Source: Mollicutes bacterium
Lineage (GTDB): Bacteria; Bacillota_I; Bacilli_A; RF39; UBA660
DNA length: 64,000 nt
NCBI GenBank assembly: GCA_004552445.1
Contig: SFOJ01000005.1
Location: 1-64,000 of the forward strand
Reading direction: 5' to 3'
Both the position numbers and the translations under genes were made by a program. This document shows positions 8,602-17,583 of this stretch, piece after piece. How positions within the stretch are numbered: position 1 is the stretch's first letter; each line of letters begins with the position of its first letter. The notes beneath the pieces are model-generated. The model saw nothing but the letters and a program-made list of their open reading frames with translations. It was not told the DNA's origin and did not search any database.

Positions 8602-8739
8602 CTACTTATCTTTTGCTTTCTTAATAATTGTTAAACATATTATAGACAATATTATTAAAAGCATAACTATTAATAATATTGTTAATTCTACTTCATAACT
8701 TGTTTCAGATATATTAAGAATTTGTGCTAATAATTTCAT
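8602..8739 (-). CDS. Small single-pass membrane protein, coupled to the LTA-synthase-like gene
   Basis: A 45-codon frame runs from ATG at 8739 to TAG at 8602. GGTGATTTAA before the ATG is the same GGTGA-type ribosome-binding site used by several neighbours. The product has a short polar N-terminal part, one hydrophobic helix (about residues 19-38, rich in Leu, Ile and Val) and a basic tail, KKAKDK, typical of a one-pass membrane peptide with the C terminus inside. The stop lies one base before the ATG of the LTA-synthase-like gene. A role as a partner or regulator of that enzyme is inferred from this arrangement only. Confidence 0.65.
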   Translation of the reverse strand: MKLLAQILNISETSYEVELTILLIVMLLIILSIICLTIIKKAKDK

Positions 8740-8813
8740 TTAAATCACCAATATAATTATACTAAAATTTAATATTTCATTCAATATTATTTATGTACTA
8801 TATGTCTATGATA

Positions 8814-8822
8814 TGCTATAAT
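8814..8822 (+). promoter_or_regulatory. Extended -10 promoter element of the CDF gene
   Basis: TGCTATAAT matches an extended -10 (TG-n-TATAAT) and lies 16 bases before the ATG of the metal transporter. A convincing -35 is not visible, as is usual with extended -10 promoters. Confidence 0.45.
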
Positions 8823-8838
8823 TAATTAGAGGTGTGGT

Positions 8839-9762
8839 ATGAAAAAAGATATAAAAAAAGAAATAGAAAACACTGTTAACGAAAAAGTAAATTTCATTAA
8901 TAAAACTCCTGAAAATATTAAAATTGCATTTTTACTTAATTTAGTATTTTCTATTATAGAAGCAATTGGTGGAATTTTAACTAATAGTATTTCTATTATT
9001 TCCGATTCTCTTCATAATTTAGGTGATTCAATAACCATTGGAATAAATTATATATTTGAGAAGAAAAGTAAAAAGTTAACAAATAAAGACTATTCTTATG
9101 GATATTTAAAATATACTATGTTAGGATCATTAATAGCATCTTTTGTATTACTTGTAGGTAGTGTTGTTATTATTTATAATGTTATTCCAAGATTAATTAA
9201 ACCTTTAGAAGTTAATTATGATGCAATGATAATATTTGGTATATTTGGTCTTTTAATTAATTTATACGCAACAATTAAAATTATGAGAAGTAAAGAAAAA
9301 GATAAAAAGATTAATACTCATATGATTGAAGATACTATTATTTGGTTATTTATTCTTATGGGAAGTATATGTATAAAAGTATTTAATTTAGTTATTATTG
9401 ATCCAGTCCTATCATTATTAATAGCTATTTATATTTTATATCAAGTATATAAGTACATGAAAAATATATATAATATTTTTATGGAAAAAGTTCCTAAAAA
9501 TGTAAAGATTGATGAAATAAAAAAAGAAATAGAAGAAAATGAAAACATAGATAAAGTTCATCATATACATATTTGGTCTATGGATGGAATCAATAATTAT
9601 ATGACTGCACATATACATTTAAATAAAAATCTTAGTGAAGAAGAAATAATTAAAATAAAAAATGATATCAAAAATAAACTTAAAGAATATAATATTAGTC
9701 AAATTACTTTAGAAGTCGAATATTTTAATGAAAAATGCGACTCAGACAAATGTAAAAACTAA
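8839..9762 (+). CDS. Cation diffusion facilitator metal transporter
   Basis: A 307-residue CDF (ZitB/CzcD-type) efflux protein. It has six hydrophobic segments between residues 28 and 200, and the transmembrane motif SDSLHNLGDS puts Asp56, His59 and Asp63 near the intramembrane metal site. The second pair lies in NTHMIEDT. A cytoplasmic ferredoxin-like domain follows, with the conserved VHHIHIWSMDG region, and the tail NEKCDSDKC may add metal ligands. It probably exports Zn2+ or a related ion in exchange for protons. A GAGGTG site precedes the start. The gene is single, with its own promoter and terminator. Confidence 0.93.
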   Translation: MKKDIKKEIENTVNEKVNFINKTPENIKIAFLLNLVFSIIEAIGGILTNSISIISDSLHNLGDSITIGINYIFEKKSKKLTNKDYSYGYLKYTMLGSLIASFVLLVGSVVIIYNVIPRLIKPLEVNYDAMIIFGIFGLLINLYATIKIMRSKEKDKKINTHMIEDTIIWLFILMGSICIKVFNLVIIDPVLSLLIAIYILYQVYKYMKNIYNIFMEKVPKNVKIDEIKKEIEENENIDKVHHIHIWSMDGINNYMTAHIHLNKNLSEEEIIKIKNDIKNKLKEYNISQITLEVEYFNEKCDSDKCKN

Positions 9763-9780
9763 CTTAGTGTTAGTTTTTTT
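9757..9780 (+). terminator. Terminator of the CDF gene
   Basis: AACTAAC (9757-9763) pairs with GTTAGTT (9769-9775) and is followed by T residues; the stop codon TAA lies in the 5' arm. Confidence 0.8.
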
Positions 9781-9832
9781 ATTTATTTATTTAGTTAAAT
9801 TTGCTACAATTATATTATAATAAGGAGTAAAT

Positions 9833-11359
9833 ATGAGCGAAGAATATGATTCAATTATAGTCGGTGCTGGAAATGCTGGATTAATATCTGCTTTAAACAT
9901 CGCAAAAAACGGAAAAAGTGTTTTAGTTTTAGAATCTAATAGTACGCCTGGTGGACTAGCTACTAGTTTTGTTCGTGGAAGATTTGAGTTTGAAGCATCA
10001 TTAAGAGAATTAAATGATTTTGGTAGTGAAACTAATAAAGGAGATATTCGTAGTTTATTTGATAAATTTGATTTAAATGACTCTATCGAATGGGTTGAAC
10101 TTTCTGAAGCATATAAAATAATTAAGACAAATAACCCTAAAGAAGAATATGTTATACCCTTTGGTATTGATGAATTTATTAAAAAGATGGAAGAAATAGA
10201 ACCTGGTTGTAAAGATAAAGTTTCAGAGTTCTTCGAACTTGCAAAAGAAGTTTATAATGGATTTTCATATATCAAAAATAATGGATATAACTATGACTTT
10301 TTAAAAAATAATTATCCTAATTTTGTAAATACTGCTTCGTATTCAGTAGATGAAGTATTTAAGAAATTAAAACTTCCTAAAAAAATTGAAGATATAATTA
10401 AGTCTTATTGGATATTTTTTGGTGTTTCATCAATTAATTTGAATTTTGCTCAATATATATATTTCTTCTATCAGTATATTAACATAAAGGGATATATTCC
10501 TAAAAATAGAAGTCAAGAGATATCTAATGCTATAGAAAATAAAATAATTGGATATGGTGGAAAAATATATTATAATGAAACGGTTGATAAAATTTTAGTC
10601 GAAAATAATTCTGTATATGGTGTTACTACTAAAAAAGGAAATATGTATAAATCAAAACATATTATTGTAAATAGTAGTCCATTAAATGTTTATTCAACTA
10701 TGCTTGATAACGTTCCTAGTTTTGCATTAAAATTAACTAATAGTAGAAAGCTTGGTGCAAAAGCTATTACTGTTTACTTAGGGCTTAATAAAAGTGCAAG
10801 TGATTTAGGAATTAAGAATTATATGTATTTAGTTTATAATGATCTTGATAGTAATATTGAAAGTGAAAAAATGAAAAGTATTGATTCTAATACTATAATT
10901 GTTACATGTTTAAATAATGCTGTTAATGATGCATCTATGGAAGGTACCTCAATTTTAACAATCACTGCATTATATTTTGATAATCCATTTGATAAAGTTT
11001 TAAATGAAGAAAATTATTATTCTTTTAAAGAAAAAATAGCAAATAAATTAATAAATAGATTAGAAACAGCTTTAGGAGTCAATATTAAAGAGAATATTGA
11101 AGAAATTGAAATATCTACACCAATTACATATTCTAAGTATAATAGTTCTCCTGACGGCTGTATTTATGGTTATATGATGAATAATTTTGATTCGTCTTTA
11201 TCAAGAATAACTAATAAAAATGAAGATAATGTTATTAAAGGGCTAAGACTATGTGGTTCCTACTCATATTATGGTCATGGTTATGATAATACATATCTGA
11301 ATGGATATGAAATTTCAAATATGACACTTAAAGATATAGAAATGGATGGTGAAAAATGA
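9833..11359 (+). CDS. CrtI/CrtISO-like FAD-dependent oxidoreductase
   Basis: A 508-residue flavoprotein of the phytoene desaturase / carotenoid isomerase superfamily. The dinucleotide-binding motif GAGNAG (residues 11-16) is followed by the ESNSTPGGLATS segment that contacts FAD, and the C-terminal GLRLCGSYSYYGHGYD region is the second FAD-binding element. No other carotenoid gene is visible, so the true substrate is unknown; members in gut anaerobes may act on other hydrophobic or polyene substrates. Its last four bases overlap the next gene (ATGA), which encodes an NAD(P)H reductase fused to a ferredoxin, a likely electron donor. GGAG precedes the start. Confidence 0.85.
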   Translation: MSEEYDSIIVGAGNAGLISALNIAKNGKSVLVLESNSTPGGLATSFVRGRFEFEASLRELNDFGSETNKGDIRSLFDKFDLNDSIEWVELSEAYKIIKTNNPKEEYVIPFGIDEFIKKMEEIEPGCKDKVSEFFELAKEVYNGFSYIKNNGYNYDFLKNNYPNFVNTASYSVDEVFKKLKLPKKIEDIIKSYWIFFGVSSINLNFAQYIYFFYQYINIKGYIPKNRSQEISNAIENKIIGYGGKIYYNETVDKILVENNSVYGVTTKKGNMYKSKHIIVNSSPLNVYSTMLDNVPSFALKLTNSRKLGAKAITVYLGLNKSASDLGIKNYMYLVYNDLDSNIESEKMKSIDSNTIIVTCLNNAVNDASMEGTSILTITALYFDNPFDKVLNEENYYSFKEKIANKLINRLETALGVNIKENIEEIEISTPITYSKYNSSPDGCIYGYMMNNFDSSLSRITNKNEDNVIKGLRLCGSYSYYGHGYDNTYLNGYEISNMTLKDIEMDGEK

Positions 11360-12645
11360 AAACAATAAAAATATCATCTTTTCCTAATAAAGACTTTAAA
11401 AAATTTAAAAAAATTAAAGAATATAGAGAAAAGATTATTAATAAAACATCACCTTCTGTAATTAACAATGAATATATAGTTGATAGAATTGCTAAAAGTG
11501 TTCATCCTTCTTATCAAAAGTTAATGATTAAAAATATTATTGATGTTAATGATGATATTAAAATATTTTATTTTTGTAATGCTGATGGCGGAAGCTTAGC
11601 TACATTTAGACCAGGTCAATATATCACATTACAATTTCAATTTGATAATAAATTTGTTTCCCGTGCTTATTCATTGTCTAGTTCTCCAAAAGATGCTTTA
11701 AATAATGTATATAGAATAAGTGTAACTAGAATTAAAAATGGTATAGTTTCTAATTATATGTTAGATAAATTAAAGATTGGGGATATTATTGATTCTCTTT
11801 CACCTTCTGGATATTTCTTTCCATCAAGTATTAGAGATAAAAAACAAATAGTTGGTCTTGCTTCTGGGTATGGTATTTCTCCACTTTTATCTATTGCTAA
11901 AAGTATTGAAGATAAAACTATTGATAAAGATATAACAATATTTTATGAAGCAAAAGATGAGAATTCATTTATATATAAGGATGAGTTAAAGAGACTATCT
12001 AACACTTATAATAATATTAAAGTTATTTTTATAAATAGAAGTAACACTAAAAATAGAATTACAGTTAATATGATTAAAAGTTTTATAACTTCTAATTTTA
12101 CAGTGTTTGCTTGTGGAAGTTTAGATTTCTATACTGAAATGAAGAATGAATTATCTATATTAAATTTAGATATTAAAGATATGAGATTTGAAAGCAGTCC
12201 ACTTATAGAAGAAAATATAGCTGATACTATTGAAACTCCTAATGTTGTTGACATAGTTGTAGAAGAACCTAAAAAGAAGAAAAAGAAAAAAGTAAAAGAT
12301 GAAGAAGAGGGTGAAGAAGAACTTCCTGATATCGAGGTTAGTGAACAAACTCCAACTGAACTTCCAAAACAGTATAATATTAAGATTTTTTCAAATGATG
12401 AAGAATATAATGTCACTTGCTTTGAAAATCAAACTATATTATCTGCTTTAGAATTAAGTAATGTACGAGTTAGAAGTAAATGTAGATGTGGAGAATGTGG
12501 ATATTGTAGAAGTTTACTTCTTTGGGGAACTATTAGAGTTAAAGAAGATATGGAACATAGACGTAAAGCTGATATAAAATTTAATTATATTCATCCATGC
12601 TGTAGTTATCCTACTAGTGATATTACTATAAAAATAGATAATTAA
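11356..12645 (+). CDS. Ferredoxin-NAD(P)H reductase fused to a [2Fe-2S] ferredoxin
   Basis: A 429-residue electron-transfer protein. After about 60 N-terminal residues comes a flavin domain with PGQYIT and RAYSLSSSP (the RxYS motif that holds FAD), then an NAD(P)-binding domain starting at GLASGYGISPLL. A low-complexity Lys/Glu linker (about residues 298-325) leads to a plant-type [2Fe-2S] ferredoxin with ligands in the C-x4-C-x2-C pattern of KCRCGECGYC and a last Cys in HPCC, about 30 residues on. The arrangement resembles oxygenase reductases such as BenC with the order of domains reversed. Being coupled to the CrtI-like gene, it probably carries electrons between NAD(P)H and that flavoprotein. 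Confidence 0.88.
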   Translation: MKTIKISSFPNKDFKKFKKIKEYREKIINKTSPSVINNEYIVDRIAKSVHPSYQKLMIKNIIDVNDDIKIFYFCNADGGSLATFRPGQYITLQFQFDNKFVSRAYSLSSSPKDALNNVYRISVTRIKNGIVSNYMLDKLKIGDIIDSLSPSGYFFPSSIRDKKQIVGLASGYGISPLLSIAKSIEDKTIDKDITIFYEAKDENSFIYKDELKRLSNTYNNIKVIFINRSNTKNRITVNMIKSFITSNFTVFACGSLDFYTEMKNELSILNLDIKDMRFESSPLIEENIADTIETPNVVDIVVEEPKKKKKKKVKDEEEGEEELPDIEVSEQTPTELPKQYNIKIFSNDEEYNVTCFENQTILSALELSNVRVRSKCRCGECGYCRSLLLWGTIRVKEDMEHRRKADIKFNYIHPCCSYPTSDITIKIDN

Positions 12646-12678
12646 AAAAAGATTTAATTTTTTAAATCTTCTTTTTTT
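12644..12678. terminator. Bidirectional terminator between converging genes
   Basis: AAGATTTAA (12649-12657) pairs with TTAAATCTT (12662-12670), with an A run on one side and a T run on the other, so it can act on both the reductase gene (+) and the metallophosphatase gene (-). Confidence 0.8.
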
Positions 12679-13373
12679 ATTCCAAAAAACGTTTGCTTGA
12701 TATTTTCTATATTTGGATAATCTTTGTTGTTAATACTTTTTATAAATGTTTTTCTATCATAGTAAATATTTATTTTTTTAACTTTATTTTTTTTAGTATC
12801 TATTATGTAATAGTATGTAGTATTATCTGTTCTACACCCACTACTCCCTATTGCATAAAATTCTTTTCCATTTATAAAGTCAATTCTTCCAGTATGTTCA
12901 TGTCCATAAAAAATATAATCACTATCGATTTTATCCATTTCTTTTTTATATGTATCATCTCTAAAAATACTTAAATGTTTAAATGGATATTTTGTTTTTT
13001 TATCCAATAAAAAGTGAATAAATGTATATTTTTTATTGTTAATAGAAAGTTCATAAGATAATTTTTGTTCCTTTAATTTGTTTAGATTTTGTTTTGATAT
13101 ATTATTTATTATCCATAAATTATGATTCCTTTTATTTGTATTACTATCTGGATCTATTGAAACACCCTTTGTACAATATAGTTCATGATTACCAAGTATG
13201 AATGTAACTTTTTCTTTAAAAAGCAAATCTAAGCATTTATTTGAATCAGGTCCTAGCGAAACTGCATCTCCTAAAAAAATAGTTTTATCTATTTTTTTAC
13301 CTTTTATATCTTTTAGTATTGACTCAAGTGCTTGATAATTTCCATGTATATCTGAGAATACTGCTATCTTCAT
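12654..13373 (-). CDS. Calcineurin-like metallophosphoesterase
   Basis: The protein has the complete metallophosphoesterase signature: FSDIHGN at the N terminus, LGDAVSLGPDS, GNHE, and the late GHEHTGR that closes the two-metal site. It is small (239 residues) and resembles YfcE/MJ0936-type cytoplasmic phosphodiesterases. The substrate is unknown. The ATG at 13373 is preferred over one four codons upstream (13385) because GGTGA lies six bases before it. It is monocistronic, converging on the reductase gene, with the tRNA-Cys gene upstream. Confidence 0.88.
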   Translation of the reverse strand: MKIAVFSDIHGNYQALESILKDIKGKKIDKTIFLGDAVSLGPDSNKCLDLLFKEKVTFILGNHELYCTKGVSIDPDSNTNKRNHNLWIINNISKQNLNKLKEQKLSYELSINNKKYTFIHFLLDKKTKYPFKHLSIFRDDTYKKEMDKIDSDYIFYGHEHTGRIDFINGKEFYAIGSSGCRTDNTTYYYIIDTKKNKVKKINIYYDRKTFIKSINNKDYPNIENIKQTFFGIKKEDLKN

Positions 13374-13452
13374 ATTATTCACCATTATTAGTTTAGCATT
13401 TTTATAAATAAAAAAGAATTATATTTGTTAATATTTACATCTTTAATATAAA

Positions 13453-13481
13453 ATTAAAACTCGAACTTTCATCGTCCGAGT
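13453..13481 (-). terminator. Terminator downstream of tRNA-Cys
   Basis: ACTCG (13481-13477) pairs with CGAGT (13463-13459), with partial pairing inside the loop, and TTTTAATTTT follows. Confidence 0.6.
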
Positions 13482-13494
13482 TAATTAATAAATC

Positions 13495-13568
13495 TGGAGG
13501 AGCCAGTCGGATTTGAACCGACGATGGAGGTGTTGCAGACCTGTGCCTTACCACTTGGCTATGGCTCC
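13495..13568 (-). tRNA. tRNA-Cys (anticodon GCA)
   Basis: The minus strand forms a cloverleaf with acceptor GGAGCCA/TGGCTCC, anticodon loop CTGCAAC (anticodon GCA) and T arm GGTTCAAATCC. The discriminator is T, as usual for tRNA-Cys, and the CCA end is encoded (13497-13495). Confidence 0.95.
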
Positions 13569-13599
13569 ATGTGCATATAATTATATCAAATTATATGCA

Positions 13600-15216
13600 T
13601 CATTTCAACACTAATGTGTATTTTATACCTCTAATTGTTAAAATTATTTCTATTTTGTTAGCTTCTACCAATTCTGAAGGTATTTCAACATAAGAATATT
13701 CATCATTTTTTAATTTTGTTGGTATTTTAGTTATTGAAGTAGTTTTATATTTTCCTCTATATCTATATCCAATTTTTCCAAAATAGCTTAATAAATCTCC
13801 AATATTTGAAATATATTTACTCATATATATACTATCATCTAATTCTAATGTTCCTCTTAATTTCAATACTGATAGATTTCCTTTTCCTATTGAAATTGGT
13901 TTTACTATGTATGTATTAATCATACAATTATCTTCTGTTAGACAATATTCATATTTTTCTTTAAAAGTTGTTGCGATTTCATATGAATTAAGTACTATAT
14001 TAGTTTTACCTAATAAAGTATCTTCAAGATTTAAATTTATTGGTAAATATAGTTTTCCAAAATCGTCATCTGAATCTATATATTGTGGAATAATATTAAT
14101 GTCTTTATATTCTGATTCTAATGTTGTAAAATTGCCATAATCATAATTTTTTATTTTTAATATAAATTCAGATTGATTTATACTTTCATCTAATTCAAAC
14201 ACTATTATAAATTCTTTTGTTTCTCCACTTTTAATTTCAAAAGGACTATAGGTTTTTCCGACATCAATAAATTTATTATCTAATCCAAATGTTGGAATTA
14301 GCATAGTATTATTTAATTCTAATCTAAAAGTTTCTCTATATAAGTTATAGTTTATTGATGTTTTGTTATTAGCTTTTATTTTTATTAAAATATATTTTTT
14401 ATCTTTTGTTATTATATTATTATTTATATCTTTATTTGTTACATAGGAAGACAATACAGTATAGTGTACATTATTAGCGATTATTTCTACATTTTCATTA
14501 TAGCTAACATTATAAACTTTTATATTTATAAAAATTGCTAATGAAGTCACTAATACTATTATAGATGCTAAAATTGTTACAATAAATTTATTTTCCAATA
14601 TAAAATACTTAGTTAATCTTAATACTTTTCTTAAGAATCTTGCTGTTTTATAGTTATTTTTACCAAATTCTACTTCTACTTCTTCATAATCTTTGGTATC
14701 AATTTGCATTTCTTCTAAATCTTTTTTAAAATCAAATTGTTTTAAATTAAATCCTAATGTCCTTCCAAAAATTATAAATAAGAAAGCTATTTGTGGTAAT
14801 GAAATTATAATACTTATATCTCTTATTACTCTTACCGTTTCTATTCCTAAACTTTTGCTTTGTAAATTTTGGAATATGGATAACATATATATAAAATAAA
14901 CAAATAGAACTATATAGTATAAACATAATAAAGCATATGTTTTTCTGTCTTTATTCTTTAAAGATAGTATAAAATATATTAACACACTTACTAATATAGC
15001 TAAAATAGTCACTACAAACAGTGTTAAATCTATATATTCTGAAGCTAGCATTGATGACATAACATAATAATGATTTGTTGCATAGTCACTAAAGAATGTA
15101 TAAATGTTTACTGATTTTACAGCTAAAAAAACCAACATAGCAAAAAGTATACCATGTATCCATCTAAATTTTTTAATTAGAAAAGCATAAGGTTTTTTTA
15201 TTATCACCCTAACCAA
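13600..15216 (-). CDS. Membrane protein with extracytoplasmic beta-rich domain, unknown function
   Basis: A 538-residue protein. The N-terminal third has about four membrane segments (near 20-37, 63-86, 95-112 and 131-151), then an acidic cytoplasmic linker, another membrane segment near 213-232 and a long Asn- and Ile-rich C-terminal part that should lie outside. The outer part has features of a DUF4352-like immunoglobulin fold (alternating strands, ETKEFIIVFELDE), but this is a guess. It is upstream of no obvious operon partner; the LysM gene lies 54 bases upstream behind a terminator. I do not recognise the family. Confidence 0.7.
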   Translation of the reverse strand: MVRVIIKKPYAFLIKKFRWIHGILFAMLVFLAVKSVNIYTFFSDYATNHYYVMSSMLASEYIDLTLFVVTILAILVSVLIYFILSLKNKDRKTYALLCLYYIVLFVYFIYMLSIFQNLQSKSLGIETVRVIRDISIIISLPQIAFLFIIFGRTLGFNLKQFDFKKDLEEMQIDTKDYEEVEVEFGKNNYKTARFLRKVLRLTKYFILENKFIVTILASIIVLVTSLAIFINIKVYNVSYNENVEIIANNVHYTVLSSYVTNKDINNNIITKDKKYILIKIKANNKTSINYNLYRETFRLELNNTMLIPTFGLDNKFIDVGKTYSPFEIKSGETKEFIIVFELDESINQSEFILKIKNYDYGNFTTLESEYKDINIIPQYIDSDDDFGKLYLPINLNLEDTLLGKTNIVLNSYEIATTFKEKYEYCLTEDNCMINTYIVKPISIGKGNLSVLKLRGTLELDDSIYMSKYISNIGDLLSYFGKIGYRYRGKYKTTSITKIPTKLKNDEYSYVEIPSELVEANKIEIILTIRGIKYTLVLK

Positions 15217-15246
15217 CTCCTATTATAAAAATTATATCATGATAAG

Positions 15247-15271
15247 AAAAAAAAGACTAGATACTTAGTCT
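15247..15271 (-). terminator. Terminator of the LysM gene
   Basis: AGACTA (15271-15266) pairs with TAGTCT (15259-15254) on the minus strand, followed by eight T. Confidence 0.75.
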
Positions 15272-15599
15272 ATTTTTTATAATATATCATTTGTCCTGGT
15301 AATAAATAAATTGTTTTATTATTATTTACAATATCTGATTCTTTTACACCAAATATATTACTTACATTATAAAGTGTATCTCCATCTTTTGTTATATAAT
15401 AACTGACATCTTTTTTGGGAATTAGCAGTGTTTGTCCTGGATATATATAATCATCTAAATTTAATCCATTTAATTCAGACAGTAATTTAGTGTTAACATT
15501 AAATTCTTTTGATATTTTATATAAAGAATCTCCTTTTTTTATTTCATATAATGTATAAAATGGACTTTCTAGTTCTTTAGCAATATTTTTATCTATCAT
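15270..15599 (-). CDS. Small protein of two LysM domains
   Basis: The product, 109 residues from the ATG at 15599, is almost entirely two LysM modules (about 14-58 and 62-106). Both carry the GDSLYKIS / GDTLYNVS start and PGQ near the end, the pattern that binds N-acetylglucosamine chains of peptidoglycan. No signal peptide is visible, so it is either exported by another route or acts in the mother cell on a spore envelope, as SafA-like LysM proteins do; this is inference. A GTG three codons upstream could start it, but AGGTGATT sits at the right distance from the ATG. Confidence 0.85.
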   Translation of the reverse strand: MIDKNIAKELESPFYTLYEIKKGDSLYKISKEFNVNTKLLSELNGLNLDDYIYPGQTLLIPKKDVSYYITKDGDTLYNVSNIFGVKESDIVNNNKTIYLLPGQMIYYKK

Positions 15600-15640
15600 A
15601 ATAATCACCTAATGTATTATATGATTTTGTTTTATAATTG

Positions 15641-16747
15641 CTATTTAATATACATAAAAATTGTATTATCTTTATTAAAGTTTAATTCATAATTGTAAAA
15701 TACTTTATTATTTCCTTTTAAAGAGTTATATAAATATAGATTATCTTCATAAATATAATATATGTCATCATTATATTCATATATTATATTTGATATATTA
15801 TCTGATATTTTTGTTGTAATATTATTATTTTCTTTTATTTGTTTAAATAATCCATTTTTTATTTTATACGTATAATTTGAATCTTTATGGTTATCTATTT
15901 TTATTTTGTTAATTTTGTATTCTGTTTTACTACATATTAGCCATTTTCCATCTTTGTATTTAATAAATCCTTTTTCAGTATTTCCTATTACTGATAATTT
16001 ACTATTTTTTAAATCTAGTTCATATAGTATACTGTTTTTATTATCGAAAATATATAATTTATTTTTTATATTACCAACAATATATGAGTCAAAATCTATT
16101 TTCTTTTCTAAAGATATCGAATCTATTTTATATGTTTCAAGATTTAATTTTATTATCTTTGAATATTCGTGTTCTTCATCATAGTTTGGCATGTATATTG
16201 TATTATCTATAATATATGAAAGGCTATTATCGTATCTATCTTTTTTAAATATATTTACATTTTTAAATGATTTCCCATTCATAATTATATAACCTTTATA
16301 AGTCCAAAGAGCAATATATTCATTTTCCTTAAGTAAATTGTAGTATTCAAAGTCTTTTTCAGGTTTAGAGTTTAAATTTGATTTATATTGATAATCTGCT
16401 AGTAGTTCATCATTTATTAGATTATAGTCAATATATTCTTGTGTTTCTTTACTATAGCACAATGGATATGTTTTCATATCTTTGATAAATGGAATAATGC
16501 AGTAATAGTTTGCTAAATCTAATTCTTCTATCTTATAAACTTTAGTTTTTGATAGTTTCCTTTTAGAATATATATCAAAATTGAATATTTTGTCTTTCTT
16601 AATTTCAAAATAAAATCTTTTGTTTTTATAAATAGTCTTAACATCATAATCATTTACATTATATTCTATTTTATAATTTGATATATAAAATTTTGTTAAA
16701 ACTGCTATTAAAGTTACAATTATAATCAAGAATAAGCTTTTTTTCAT
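15641..16747 (-). CDS. Membrane-anchored protein, possibly beta-propeller-like, unknown function
   Basis: About 368 residues. A single N-terminal hydrophobic helix (about residues 4-23) should anchor it, leaving a large outer domain. That domain repeats short Tyr- and Ile-rich strands ending in charged turns (for example KLYIFDNKNSILYELDL, and later IIYEYNDDIYYIYEDNLYLY), a spacing that suggests a beta-propeller. No family motif is recognised. AGGTGA precedes the ATG at 16747 and supports it over a GTG three codons earlier. It lies between the LysM and thioredoxin-fold genes on the same strand. Confidence 0.65.
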   Translation of the reverse strand: MKKSLFLIIIVTLIAVLTKFYISNYKIEYNVNDYDVKTIYKNKRFYFEIKKDKIFNFDIYSKRKLSKTKVYKIEELDLANYYCIIPFIKDMKTYPLCYSKETQEYIDYNLINDELLADYQYKSNLNSKPEKDFEYYNLLKENEYIALWTYKGYIIMNGKSFKNVNIFKKDRYDNSLSYIIDNTIYMPNYDEEHEYSKIIKLNLETYKIDSISLEKKIDFDSYIVGNIKNKLYIFDNKNSILYELDLKNSKLSVIGNTEKGFIKYKDGKWLICSKTEYKINKIKIDNHKDSNYTYKIKNGLFKQIKENNNITTKISDNISNIIYEYNDDIYYIYEDNLYLYNSLKGNNKVFYNYELNFNKDNTIFMYIK

Positions 16748-16782
16748 ATACTTCACCTATAAAAATTATACTATATACAAAG

Positions 16783-16806
16783 AAAAAAAACTAGTTTCCT
16801 AGTTTT
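16783..16806 (-). terminator. Terminator of the thioredoxin-fold gene
   Basis: AAAACTAG and CTAGTTTT (16787-16794 and 16799-16806) form a perfect 8-bp stem with a GAAA loop on the minus strand, followed by T residues. Confidence 0.8.
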
Positions 16807-16817
16807 TCTTTACTTTC

Positions 16818-17501
16818 TTAGTTTGCCAATAAGCCTGCTTCTGTTAACATATTTCTTGTACCAGCTTCATCTTGCTCTCCAGTATGATCTAATACAAATT
16901 TTCTATCTTTCACAATAAATGTGTATGGAACATATCCTTCATAGTTTTGTAAATTAATAGAATTTGTTAATATTGTATAATCATCTTGAGATAATTGATC
17001 TGACTCAAAGAAATATAATTTAATTTTTTCTTTTTCACAAATATCAGTTATTATTGGTTTGTAATTTTTACAATGAGGACAAGTACTACTTGCAATAACT
17101 GTTACAACACCTGCGCCACTATCTAAATCATTATACCACTTTTTAATCGTATCAGAAGCTAACGAAACATCTACGGTTTTTAATTCAGTACCACCTGTAT
17201 TTTGATTATTGTTACTTCCACCATCACTTAGTATAAATGAAATGCCAACAAACGCCCAAATGCATAATGCAATCAATCCTGCTTTTCCTGCTTTAAGTGC
17301 ATCTTCTTTTCTTTTATTTTTCCATATAAAATATAGTATTATTCCAACTGGTGGTAGTACTATTCCAATTATTACCCATAACCATCCTAAATTATAATTC
17401 TTTTTTGTTTCTTTTTTAATTTCTTTTACTTCAGCATTAGTTACTTTTTTTATAGTAGTATTTATCTTTTTTCCTTTTTTATTATTTTTAGCTGTTGCCA
17501 T
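16818..17501 (-). CDS. Membrane-tethered thioredoxin-fold protein with CPHC motif
   Basis: A 227-residue protein. A Lys-rich cytoplasmic N terminus (1-35) is followed by two membrane segments (about 39-60 and 73-91), a Ser/Gly/Asn-rich linker and a thioredoxin-fold domain outside. The active site STCPHCKNY is the CxxC of a disulfide oxidoreductase; CPHC is the DsbA-type dipeptide and favours an oxidising role. VPYTF carries the cis-Pro of the fold. It lies directly downstream of a gene for a protein with 29 cysteines, which makes that protein a reasonable client; this link is inferred from the neighbourhood. Confidence 0.82.
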   Translation of the reverse strand: MATAKNNKKGKKINTTIKKVTNAEVKEIKKETKKNYNLGWLWVIIGIVLPPVGIILYFIWKNKRKEDALKAGKAGLIALCIWAFVGISFILSDGGSNNNQNTGGTELKTVDVSLASDTIKKWYNDLDSGAGVVTVIASSTCPHCKNYKPIITDICEKEKIKLYFFESDQLSQDDYTILTNSINLQNYEGYVPYTFIVKDRKFVLDHTGEQDEAGTRNMLTEAGLLAN

Positions 17502-17550
17502 ATATTTACCTCCATATTAAGTTTATCTTTTTTTATGTTAAATTACAAGA

Positions 17551-17583
17551 AAAAAAGAGAAATATCTCTATATTTCTCTTTTT
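17551..17583 (-). terminator. Terminator of the cysteine-rich protein gene
   Basis: On the minus strand a long stem (AAAGAGAAATA pairing with TATTTCTCTTT) closes a short loop and is followed by T residues, immediately past the stop codon. Confidence 0.75.

Noticed and set aside
12129..12416. Ser/Phe-rich minus-strand frames opposite the reductase-ferredoxin linker.
   Set aside because: Complement of the Lys/Glu low-complexity linker, so long open frames are expected by composition.
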